20,256 bases of DNA from assembly GCA_030609245.1 (NCBI GenBank), contig JAUWCP010000017.1, positions 1 through 20,256 of the forward strand, written 5' to 3'. The notes beneath the pieces were generated by a model that was not told the origin of the DNA, made no database searches, and saw only the letters and a program-made list of their open reading frames with translations. Positions 7,536 to 14,286 of this stretch are shown piece after piece (the first letter of the stretch is position 1; every line of letters begins with the position of its first letter). The position numbers and the translations under genes were made by a program. The stretch comes from Hyphomicrobium sp. (GTDB lineage: Bacteria; Pseudomonadota; Alphaproteobacteria; Rhizobiales; Hyphomicrobiaceae).

Positions 7536-8333
7536 ATGAAGATCGCTGTCATGGGCGTTGCTGGCCGCATGGGCCAACAGCTCGTTCGCGCGCTCCATGA
7601 GACCGAGGGTTGTACGATTGCTGGCGGGGCCGAGCATTCCGGTTCCCCGGCGATAGGCGCAGATGTTGGCGTCCTGGCTGGCATCGGTCCGCTAGGAATT
7701 ACCGTGTCACCGGACCCCATCGAGCTGATTGCCGGGGCCGAAGCTGTTGTTGATTTCACCACACCCCAGGCAACCCTAGAAATTGCTGGACTTGCCGCAA
7801 ATGCCAGGATCGTTCATGTGATCGGCACAACCGGTCTATCGGAAGAGGACGAGGCGCACATCGCCGCTGCGGCCCGCCACGCTCCGATCATCAAAGCAGG
7901 GAACATGAGCCTCGGTGTCAATCTTCTCGCCGCCATTGCGCGGCGCGTCGCCGAGGCGTTGGACGACGATTTCGACATCGAGGTCGTCGAGATGCATCAC
8001 CGGGACAAGGTTGATGCTCCGTCAGGCACGGCCCTCATGCTCGGCGAGGCGGCCGCTGAAGGCCGCGGTATCGACCTGAAGGAACACGCAATTCGTGGTC
8101 GCGATGGCATCACGGGCGCGCGACCCCGCGGTGATATCGGTTTTGCGAGTTTGCGCGGCGGCAGTGTCGTCGGCGACCACAAGGTTGTTTTCGCCGGGCC
8201 AGGTGAGCGCATCGAGCTCACACATCTTGCGGGCGATCGATCGATCTTCGCCCGTGGTGCAGTCAAGGCGGCCATGTGGGGCCGCGGCAAACCTCCCGGG
8301 CTCTACACGATGTCCGACGTGCTGGGGCTTTAA
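7536..8333 (+). CDS. dapB: 4-hydroxy-tetrahydrodipicolinate reductase
   Basis: DapB reduces the dihydrodipicolinate intermediate with NAD(P)H in the diaminopimelate/lysine pathway, in the cytoplasm. The product has 265 residues, as usual. The nucleotide-binding GVAGRMG is at residues 7-13. VVDFTTP (71-77) and GTTGL (97-101) are the next conserved blocks. The catalytic signature EMHHRDKVDAPSGTA lies at 152-166 with His154, His155 and Lys158, and Ser-Gly-Thr follows at 163-165. ATG 7536 is chosen because GAGG precedes it by eight bases; the in-frame stretch back to 7488 is not conserved. The gpmA start follows the stop after only three bases, so the two are almost certainly co-transcribed. No convincing promoter box pair was found upstream. 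Confidence 0.97.
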   Translation: MKIAVMGVAGRMGQQLVRALHETEGCTIAGGAEHSGSPAIGADVGVLAGIGPLGITVSPDPIELIAGAEAVVDFTTPQATLEIAGLAANARIVHVIGTTGLSEEDEAHIAAAARHAPIIKAGNMSLGVNLLAAIARRVAEALDDDFDIEVVEMHHRDKVDAPSGTALMLGEAAAEGRGIDLKEHAIRGRDGITGARPRGDIGFASLRGGSVVGDHKVVFAGPGERIELTHLAGDRSIFARGAVKAAMWGRGKPPGLYTMSDVLGL

Positions 8334-8336
8334 ATC

Positions 8337-9026
8337 GTGGAAGCTGTTCGCGCGGCGCAAACAAACGCTCGGCTGCACACGCTGGTGCTGGTGCGCCATG
8401 GCGAGAGCGAGTGGAACCGGCGCAATTTGTTCACGGGCCAACGCGATCCTGATCTGACCGAAAAAGGGGTGATCGAAGCACGCGTTGCTGGCCGCCTCTT
8501 GAAGTATGAAGGCCTAGTCTTCGACCTGGCATTCACCAGTAAATTGAAGCGAGCGGTGCACACCCTCGAAATCATGCTCGCTGAAATCGATCAACCTAAT
8601 CTTGAGGTCCGACGCGACGAGGCATTGAACGAACGCAAATATGGTGATCTCTCAGGTCTCAACAAGGACGAAGCGCGCGACCGGTGGGGGGAAGAAAAGG
8701 TCTTAGAATGGCGTCGCAGCTACGACGTTCGCCCGCCAGGCGGTGAAAGCCTAAAGGATACAGAAGAGCGGGTGATGCCCTACTACCAAGATAAGATCTG
8801 GCCCAATCTTGAAGCTGGTAAGACCGTGCTCATCACGGCGCATGGAAACTCTCTGAGAGCCCTCATCATGAACCTGGAGGATCTGAGCGGAGAGGAGATC
8901 TTGGCCCGCGAGCTCGCGACCGGAGCTCCGATCATCTACCGGCTCGCTCCCGACGGTTCGGTGGCAGAACGTCGAGACTTGTTACCGACGCGGAGCCTCG
9001 ACGCTCCGCCGGAGGACAATCTGTGA
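8337..9026 (+). CDS. gpmA: 2,3-bisphosphoglycerate-dependent phosphoglycerate mutase, short alphaproteobacterial form
   Basis: This cytoplasmic enzyme interconverts 3- and 2-phosphoglycerate in glycolysis and gluconeogenesis. The product has 229 residues from GTG 8337. The phosphohistidine motif RHGES is at 20-24 with His21. The conserved blocks NERKYGDLSGLNK (98-110) and AHGNSLRAL (168-176, second catalytic His169) are present. The segment between WRRSYDVRPP and GGESL lacks the roughly 25-residue insertion seen in the Escherichia coli enzyme, as is normal in alphaproteobacteria. The GTG start has a GGGG nine bases upstream, inside the end of dapB. The roughly 13 residues before LVLVRHG are longer than in many homologues. 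The dapB stop is three bases upstream and the DUF4337 gene begins 12 bases downstream. Confidence 0.95.
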   Translation: MEAVRAAQTNARLHTLVLVRHGESEWNRRNLFTGQRDPDLTEKGVIEARVAGRLLKYEGLVFDLAFTSKLKRAVHTLEIMLAEIDQPNLEVRRDEALNERKYGDLSGLNKDEARDRWGEEKVLEWRRSYDVRPPGGESLKDTEERVMPYYQDKIWPNLEAGKTVLITAHGNSLRALIMNLEDLSGEEILARELATGAPIIYRLAPDGSVAERRDLLPTRSLDAPPEDNL

Positions 9027-9038
9027 TGGGGGATCACT

Positions 9039-9635
9039 ATGTCGTTCAAAGATGTCGTCGATGCCATCGATCAAGGCGCTAAGAGGCGTCGCGACCGGCT
9101 AATCGCCGTCTACATTGGCATCCTTGCCGTCGCACTCGCCATCTGCAGCATGGGCGCCGGCAATGCGACGAAGGACATGATGACCAGTAATATCGAGTCC
9201 GCAAACACCTGGGCCTTCTTTCAAGCCAAGAATATTCGGCGCCACGTGTTGCGGCTTCAAATCGATGAATTGGAGGTTCTGCAGGCCGCAGAGCCCGAAC
9301 TGACTGAGAGCGCGCGCTCGGCGATTGGCGGCAAAATCAAGCGGTATCGAGAGAAGGAAGCGCATTTGAGCTCGGATCCGGAAACCGGCGAAGGCCTCAA
9401 GGAGCTACTCGTCAAGGGCAAGTCGTTCGAAGCACAGCGCGATCTGGCCATGCGGAAGGATCGTTACTTCGACTACGGCCTGGCCCTCTTGCAGATCGCC
9501 ATTGTGCTAGCGTCGGTCTCAATCATCACCGGGGGAACGAGCCTGCTGGTCCTCAGCCTCCTGATTTCAGCCGTAGGCATCGTCTCTACGCTGAACGGCT
9601 TCACCCTCGTCTACACTGTCCCCTTCATCGGCTGA
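9039..9635 (+). CDS. DUF4337-type membrane protein
   Basis: The function is unknown. The protein has 198 residues. A short basic N-terminus precedes a first membrane segment at about 21-40. A soluble middle part rich in charged residues follows (50-145), containing ANTWAFFQAKNIRRH (55-69) and a likely coiled coil (70-110). DRYFDYGLALLQIAIVLAS then leads into two further membrane segments (about 146-165 and 167-188). The W-A-F/Y-F/Y-Q-A-K motif after the first helix and the R-Y-F-x-Y-G-L-x-L-L-Q-I entry to the second fit the DUF4337 family as I know it. The ATG has GGGGGA about five bases upstream and lies 12 bases after gpmA, so it is probably the third gene of the dapB-gpmA transcript. Its tie to that pathway is only by position. 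Confidence 0.75.
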   Translation: MSFKDVVDAIDQGAKRRRDRLIAVYIGILAVALAICSMGAGNATKDMMTSNIESANTWAFFQAKNIRRHVLRLQIDELEVLQAAEPELTESARSAIGGKIKRYREKEAHLSSDPETGEGLKELLVKGKSFEAQRDLAMRKDRYFDYGLALLQIAIVLASVSIITGGTSLLVLSLLISAVGIVSTLNGFTLVYTVPFIG

Positions 9636-9718
9636 CCATCCAATCCCTTGCCGACCGGCGGCCCAGCGGGTAGCACTACCGCGCTTCAATCAGACCGCTG
9701 CACGGGATGCGACACGAC

Positions 9719-10834
9719 ATGACAACACACCGCCTGCTCCTCCTGCCCGGCGATGGGATCGGCGTGGAAACCATTGCCGAGGTTGAGCGCGTCATTGCCT
9801 TTTTCAACGAGAAAGCAAAGGGCACCGCGTTCGAGACGGAAAGCGACCTTGTGGGCGGCGCCGCGATCGATAAACACGGCGTGCCGCTTACCGACGACGC
9901 AATGGCGAAGGCGGCCGCTGCCGACGCGGTGATATTCGGCGCCGTTGGCGGTCCGAAGTGGGATGGCGTGCCCTACGCGGTCCGCCCCGAGGCAGGTTTG
10001 CTGCGTTTGCGAAAGGACCTTGGGCTCTTCGCCAACTTACGTCCTGCCATCTGCTATTCGGCCCTTGCCGATGCGTCCTCTTTGAAGCGCGAGCTTGTCG
10101 AGGGCCTCGACATCATGATCGTGCGAGAGCTGACGGGCGGCGTCTATTTTGGCGAGCCGAAAGAAATTGTCACGCTCGAGAACGGCAAGAAGCGTGCTGT
10201 CGACACCCAAATCTATACGGAGGAAGAGATTGAGCGCATCGCACGTGTCGCCTTCGATCTGGCGCGCCAGCGTGGCAAGAAGGTGCACTCAGCCGAGAAG
10301 CGCAATGTGATGTGCACCGGCGTTCTGTGGAACGAGGTGGTGACGGCAACGCACAAGGCTTATGCGCCCGACATCGCGTTGGAGCACATCCTTGCCGACA
10401 ACTGCGCCATGCAGCTCGTGCGCAACCCGAAACAGTTCGACGTCATCGTCACTGATAATCTGTTCGGCGACATTCTCTCCGACGAGGCCGCCATGACAAC
10501 AGGTTCGTTGGGGATGCTGCCGTCGGCCTCACTGGGCGCGCCCGATGCCAAGAGCGGCGCGCGCAAGGCGCTCTACGAGCCCGTGCACGGCTCGGCACCC
10601 GACATCGCGGGGAAGGGTTTGGCCAACCCCATTGCAACGATTGCGTCATTTGGCATGGCGCTGCGCTACTCGTTCGATATGAGCAGGCAAGCCGATCTGC
10701 TCGACAAGGCGATCTCCAATACCCTTGCCGCGGGGCTTAGAACCGCCGATATCATGCAACCGGGCATGCGTCAGGTCAGCACGGCTGCGATGGGCGCTGC
10801 GATCGTCGAGGAGCTGAGCAAGCTTAGCGTTTGA
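9719..10834 (+). CDS. leuB: 3-isopropylmalate dehydrogenase
   Basis: LeuB carries out the NAD-dependent oxidative decarboxylation of 3-isopropylmalate, the third step of leucine synthesis, in the cytoplasm. The product has 371 residues from ATG 9719. Seen are LLPGDGIG near the N-terminus, the substrate-binding arginines at 98, 108 and 136, the catalytic Tyr143 in GGVYFG, Lys194 in SAEKRNV, and the family signature running from NLFGDILSDEAAM to TGSLGM at 247-266. The NAD-binding part is EPVHGSAPDIAGKG at 287-300. ATG 9707 is four codons upstream in frame, but its GGG is too close to serve as a ribosome site, so 9719 is preferred. The gap from the DUF4337 gene is 83 bp. A weak TTGCCG (9648-9653)/TAGCAC (9671-9676) pair could be a promoter there. 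Confidence 0.97.
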   Translation: MTTHRLLLLPGDGIGVETIAEVERVIAFFNEKAKGTAFETESDLVGGAAIDKHGVPLTDDAMAKAAAADAVIFGAVGGPKWDGVPYAVRPEAGLLRLRKDLGLFANLRPAICYSALADASSLKRELVEGLDIMIVRELTGGVYFGEPKEIVTLENGKKRAVDTQIYTEEEIERIARVAFDLARQRGKKVHSAEKRNVMCTGVLWNEVVTATHKAYAPDIALEHILADNCAMQLVRNPKQFDVIVTDNLFGDILSDEAAMTTGSLGMLPSASLGAPDAKSGARKALYEPVHGSAPDIAGKGLANPIATIASFGMALRYSFDMSRQADLLDKAISNTLAAGLRTADIMQPGMRQVSTAAMGAAIVEELSKLSV

Positions 10835-10911
10835 GGCGCAGCCGCATTAATCGTTCGCAACCTAGTGCGGGGAAGAGCCTTGCAAGGTGGCCACACCACA
10901 CGTTAGTCATC

Positions 10912-10959
10912 GCACCTAGAAATCAGCCGCTTGGCTGCAATAGGTGCCGCGCAATTTTT
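10912..10959 (+). terminator. Nested hairpin with T-tract between leuB and asd (terminator, attenuator or leader structure)
   Basis: GCACCTA (10912-10918) pairs with TAGGTGC (10941-10947). Inside it CAGCC (10924-10928) pairs with GGCTG (10933-10937) around a GCTT tetraloop, with a small internal loop between the stems. A run of five T follows (10955-10959), seven bases after the hairpin base. The asd ribosome site is only about a dozen bases further on, so the element could end leuB transcripts or lie in the asd leader. Its role is inference. Confidence 0.5.
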
Positions 10960-10982
10960 GCTTGAGATATCAGGACTTAACG

Positions 10983-12014
10983 ATGATGGGCTACAAGATC
11001 GCCGTTGTGGGCGCCACGGGAAACGTGGGCCGCGAAATGCTGAATGTGCTGGCTGAACGTAAGTTCCCCGCCGACGAAGTCTATGCGATCGCTTCGCGAC
11101 GCTCGCTCGGCGCGGAAGTCTCTTACGGCGATAGGACACTCAAATGTCAGGACTTGGAGCAGTTCGATTTTTCGAAGCCCGACTTTTGTCTCATGTCAGC
11201 CGGCTCGACGATCTCTAAAGAATGGTCTCCGCGTATTGCGGCCACGGGCTGCATCGTCATCGATAACTCGTCCGCCTGGCGTTATGACCAGGACGTGCCG
11301 TTGATCGTGCCCGAGGTCAATGCAGATGCCATTGCTGGTTACATTAAGAAGAACATCATCGCCAATCCCAACTGCTCCACCGCGCAGCTCGTCGTCGTGT
11401 TGAAGCCGCTGCATGATGCTGCCGGCATCAAGCGCGTCATCGTCTCAACCTACCAATCCGTCTCGGGGGCCGGCAAAGACGCGATGGATGAGCTTTGGAA
11501 TCAGACCAAGAGCAAGTACGTGCCGGGCAAAAACTACAAGCCCAAGAAGTTCACCAGGGAAATTGCCTTCAATTGCATTCCTCACATCGACGTCTTCATG
11601 GAGGACGGCTACACGAAAGAGGAATGGAAAATGTTGGCCGAGACCAAAAAAATTCTCGACCCGCGCATCAAGCTGACGGCGACCTGCGTGCGCGTGCCGG
11701 TCTTTGTTGGACATTCCGAATCCGTCAACATCGAACTCGAGCGGCCGCTGTCAGCCGACGCGGCACGCGAAATCCTGCGCCAAGCTCCAGGCATCATGGT
11801 CGTCGACAAGCCGGAGGAAGACGGTTACGTCACGCCTATTGAGGCCGCAGGCGAGTTTGCCACCTACGTGTCGCGCATTCGCGAGGACGCGACGGCGGAC
11901 AACGGGCTCACCCTGTGGATCGTCGCAGACAACCTCTTGAAGGGTGCAGCGCTCAACACGGTCCAGATCGCTGAAACGATCATCGACCAAAAGTTGTTAC
12001 CAAGCGCTGCCTAA
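10983..12014 (+). CDS. asd: Aspartate-semialdehyde dehydrogenase
   Basis: Asd makes aspartate semialdehyde from aspartyl phosphate with NADPH, the branch point to diaminopimelate/lysine, methionine and threonine. The product has 343 residues. The nucleotide-binding GATGNVG is at 10-16, SAGSTIS at 72-78, the nucleophile Cys131 in ANPNCSTAQ, Gln158 in YQSVSGAG, and the catalytic His244 in PVFVGHSES. ATG 10983 is chosen because AGGA (10972-10975) precedes it by seven bases; a second ATG follows immediately at 10986. In-frame sequence back to 10944 runs into the hairpin and is not part of the protein. The gene follows leuB by 148 bp, and its stop is 16 bp from the convergent marR stop. With dapB and dapF it gives three diaminopimelate-pathway genes in the window. 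Confidence 0.97.
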   Translation: MMGYKIAVVGATGNVGREMLNVLAERKFPADEVYAIASRRSLGAEVSYGDRTLKCQDLEQFDFSKPDFCLMSAGSTISKEWSPRIAATGCIVIDNSSAWRYDQDVPLIVPEVNADAIAGYIKKNIIANPNCSTAQLVVVLKPLHDAAGIKRVIVSTYQSVSGAGKDAMDELWNQTKSKYVPGKNYKPKKFTREIAFNCIPHIDVFMEDGYTKEEWKMLAETKKILDPRIKLTATCVRVPVFVGHSESVNIELERPLSADAAREILRQAPGIMVVDKPEEDGYVTPIEAAGEFATYVSRIREDATADNGLTLWIVADNLLKGAALNTVQIAETIIDQKLLPSAA

Positions 12015-12030
12015 TCGCTGGGCGGCACGT

Positions 12031-12585
12031 TCACTCGCGTGGGCCTCCGTCATTGCCCGACAGCGCCGCCGCCGCTTCCAGCTTTCCGAGCGCGACGACA
12101 ATGGCGTTCAGATCCTGGACAAAACGTTCGCGCTGCGGACCTGGCAGCGCCGCAAGCACCCTTTCGTCAACGCGCTTGGCAAGCGGGTCGGCAGATTCGA
12201 GCACGCGCCAGCCCTCTTCGGTGAGCTTGACCGCATAGGCGCGTGCATCTTCCCGCGTGCGCCGGCGCTGCAACAGCCCCTTCTTCAACATGCGGCGAAC
12301 GACGTCGGCCAGGGTCGAGCGGTCGATGCCTGTCTTCTCCACCAGATGCGTTTGGCTAAGGCCCTCGTTCTGAGAAACCGTAAGCAGAATGGCATATTGC
12401 CTCGGCGTGAGTTCCCGCTCGTCAATCTCCCTCTGGAAGATGTCGCCGGCGCACTGGCAGGCCCGATGAAGCAGGTGAATAGGGGACGCCTCCAGTCTTC
12501 CGACTGCTGTGTCACTTTCCCCAAACCGTGACAAGATCGCCCTTCCGGCTTCAGAAGGAGCAACAGGAACCATTGTCTCAGACAT
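12031..12585 (-). CDS. MarR family transcriptional regulator
   Basis: This is a DNA-binding dimer of the winged-helix MarR family, usually a repressor released by a small ligand or oxidation. From ATG 12585 it has 184 residues. A dimerisation helix precedes LTPRQYAILLTVSQNEGLSQ (59-78). The recognition helix region is DRSTLADVVRRMLKKGL (88-104) and the wing is RRTREDARAYAVKLTEEG (108-125), matching the family consensus closely. GGGGGTGGA sits just upstream of this ATG. An in-frame TTG at 12609 is less likely. Two cysteine-free stretches flank a single Cys44, so thiol sensing is possible but unproven. It converges with asd (16 bp between stops) and starts downstream of the yciB terminator, so it appears to be a single-gene unit. 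Its target is unknown; CTAGA-N12-TCTAG at 12670-12691 could be an autoregulatory site. Confidence 0.9.
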   Translation of the reverse strand: MSETMVPVAPSEAGRAILSRFGESDTAVGRLEASPIHLLHRACQCAGDIFQREIDERELTPRQYAILLTVSQNEGLSQTHLVEKTGIDRSTLADVVRRMLKKGLLQRRRTREDARAYAVKLTEEGWRVLESADPLAKRVDERVLAALPGPQRERFVQDLNAIVVALGKLEAAAALSGNDGGPRE

Positions 12586-12694
12586 TAGAATCCACCCCCA
12601 TCGCTTCAAAATCCCCCGGCCTGATTTTCGCCTAAAGGGAATAGGTTTAAGTCCGATTAGGAGGAAATACTAGAATTGTCTGTTCGTCTAGAGC

Positions 12695-12723
12695 AAAAAA
12701 GCATCGCCTAGCGTAGGCAATGC
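12695..12723 (-). terminator. Intrinsic terminator of the ftsY-yciB transcript
   Basis: GCATCGCCTA (12701-12710) and TAGGCAATGC (12714-12723) pair at nine of ten positions around a GCG loop. On the minus strand this hairpin is followed directly by six T residues (12695-12700). It lies 67 bp beyond the stop of the last yciB gene and separates that transcript from marR. Confidence 0.88.
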
Positions 12724-12790
12724 CCACGTTGCTACCCCCCTATTCGGAGGGCTGATCGTCTTGAATGGGAGGATCCGAAGTCAGATCAAA

Positions 12791-13378
12791 TTAGTCAGCG
12801 CGGGGCTCGTGCTGCTTGAGCAAGCCCATCTGGGCGATGGCGAAAATCATCGTCAAGGGCATGATTCCAAAGACTTTAAAGCTCACCCAGACATCCGTGG
12901 AGAACGAACGCCACACGACCTCGTTCAACAAGGCAAGGAAGGTGAAAAAGAAGGCCCAGCGAAGGGTCAGCTTCCGCCACCCCTCGTCCGTCAATCGAAA
13001 TACCTCACCGAACACTATCTTGAGTAGTGAGCGCCCGGCGAGAAGGCCGGTAAAGAGTGCGCCAGCGAAAAGTGCATTCACAAGGGTCGGCTTGATTTTG
13101 ATGAATTGCTCATCTTGCAGCCAGAGGGTAAGGCCGCCGAACACCAAAACAAAAACTCCCGTTACGAGTGGCATCACCGGGACGCGCCCAAACAAGATCC
13201 GCGACGCGATGAGCGATATTATGATCGCCACCATGAACGCACCCGTCCCCCAAAATATGCCGGCGCGCGCATTCATCACGAAGAAAACGACGAGCGGGCC
13301 TACCTCGACGAGGAGCTTCAACAGCTGACCCCGCAAGTCCTGCGGCTGGCTATGATTCTTACGCGGCTCGTCTGTCAT
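12791..13378 (-). CDS. yciB: Septation protein A / inner membrane-spanning protein YciB (canonical copy)
   Basis: YciB (also called IspZ) is a small polytopic inner-membrane protein linked to cell-envelope and division-complex integrity. This 195-residue protein has about five to six hydrophobic segments (near 22-37, 43-62, 67-86, 100-118, 138-155 and 165-185). It carries the family's hallmark words: EVGPLVVFFVMN, VFGGLTLWLQDEQFIKIKPT, NALFAGALF, then W-R-K-L-T-L-R-W-A-F-F-F and WVSFKVFGIMPLT. It is closer to Escherichia coli YciB than its upstream neighbour is. AGGTG precedes the ATG by about four bases. It is the last gene of the minus-strand run, 98 bp after the paralogue at 13477, and is followed by an intrinsic terminator. 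Two short inverted repeats lie in the gap between the copies (13421-13435 and 13433-13453). Confidence 0.9.
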   Translation of the reverse strand: MTDEPRKNHSQPQDLRGQLLKLLVEVGPLVVFFVMNARAGIFWGTGAFMVAIIISLIASRILFGRVPVMPLVTGVFVLVFGGLTLWLQDEQFIKIKPTLVNALFAGALFTGLLAGRSLLKIVFGEVFRLTDEGWRKLTLRWAFFFTFLALLNEVVWRSFSTDVWVSFKVFGIMPLTMIFAIAQMGLLKQHEPRAD

Positions 13379-13476
13379 CGCACCTGTTTTCCCCCTAGCG
13401 GCTTATCAGGCGATCGGCCATTGGGTCGAACCCAACAATAAATTTCGTTGTTGCCGCCCCGATCATCATAGCAACT

Positions 13477-14214
13477 CTAGCCCCCTCTCGACCCAGCGTC
13501 GGCGGATTTGCGCTCCGCCGACGCGGTCTTCAGGTCACCTGTCGAGGGATGCACTGTAACGGCTGCGTCGATCAGCGACGCGGATATTTTCTCCTGATCG
13601 CCGTCCGGAATCCTGTATCTCTGCATAATGCGAGTGAGAAACCAGGCATAGAGCGCCGACAGCGGCATGATCAGCACCACCTTGAACGCTATCCAGATAC
13701 CGACCCCATTCGTTTCGAAGCCGAGAATGTTGTATATCTTTTCGTCCTCGAACCCCACGCGCACGAACTCGTTGGCGACTGCGGTTGCGACGAAGAACCA
13801 GGCAAAGCTCCAGGTAAACAGGTCCCAACCTCTTTGGGTGTAGTGAAACGTCTTCTCGAAAACGGACTTGAAGAAGTTTCTGTTGAACCACAGTCCGCCA
13901 AACAGGAACGCCGCGAACATCGCGTTGAAGATCGTCACCTTGATCTGCACCCACATCGCGTCCTTGGTCACGATCGTCATGGCGCCGAACACTATCGTCA
14001 CCGCCGAGGCGATGAGCGGAAAGACTGGCAGGCGGCGTAGGACGATCCGCATCGTCACAATGGCCACCACAGTCGATATGATGAGCGCCCACGTGCCAGC
14101 GGCGATGCCGTACATCGCGTTGACGACAAACATCAACACGAGTGGGCCGAACTCGCTGAGGATGTTGACTGTCTGCTCGAGATTGAATGGCATCAATCGC
14201 TTCAATGCGCTCAT
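13477..14214 (-). CDS. YciB/IspZ-family membrane protein, diverged paralogue with C-terminal extension
   Basis: This 245-residue protein aligns along most of its length with the neighbouring YciB: EFGPLVLMFVVNA, then G-T-W-A-L-I-I-S, RLPVFPLI, TIFNAMFAAFLFGGLW, WSFAWFFVATAVANEF and WIAFKVVLIMPLSALYA. It differs at family-defining places. GGLTL is GAMTI and DE-F-I-K-x-K is AMWVQIK. A loop of about 15 residues is inserted near 155-170. A polar tail of roughly 45 residues (200-245) follows the last helix and is rich in Ser, Ala, Asp and Lys. It lies directly after ftsY, where many Hyphomicrobiales carry their single ispZ gene. The start ATG has a modest AGG five bases upstream. It probably arose by an old tandem duplication. 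Whether it keeps the YciB role is unknown. Confidence 0.85.
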   Translation of the reverse strand: MSALKRLMPFNLEQTVNILSEFGPLVLMFVVNAMYGIAAGTWALIISTVVAIVTMRIVLRRLPVFPLIASAVTIVFGAMTIVTKDAMWVQIKVTIFNAMFAAFLFGGLWFNRNFFKSVFEKTFHYTQRGWDLFTWSFAWFFVATAVANEFVRVGFEDEKIYNILGFETNGVGIWIAFKVVLIMPLSALYAWFLTRIMQRYRIPDGDQEKISASLIDAAVTVHPSTGDLKTASAERKSADAGSRGG

Positions 14215-14257
14215 GTGCCTGAGATCACCCTCTTTGTTACCTATTGTCGTAGTCGGC

Positions 14258-14283
14258 GCGCTGGGGCGCCTTTTGCCCCGCGC
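14258..14283 (-). other. GC-rich bulged hairpin between ftsY and the yciB paralogue
   Basis: GCGC (14258-14261) plus GGGGC (14263-14267) pair with GCCCC plus GCGC (14275-14283), leaving one bulged base and a seven-base loop. There is no T-tract on either strand, so it is not a standard terminator. It could slow polymerase, allow partial read-through or protect the ftsY mRNA 3' end. Confidence 0.4.
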
Positions 14284-14286
14284 TAG

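Noticed and set aside
13421..13435. GGGTTCGACCC on the minus strand, like a tRNA T-arm
   Set aside because: The loop is too short for a T-arm, and no acceptor stem, anticodon arm or D-arm can be found around it. It is a simple inverted repeat.
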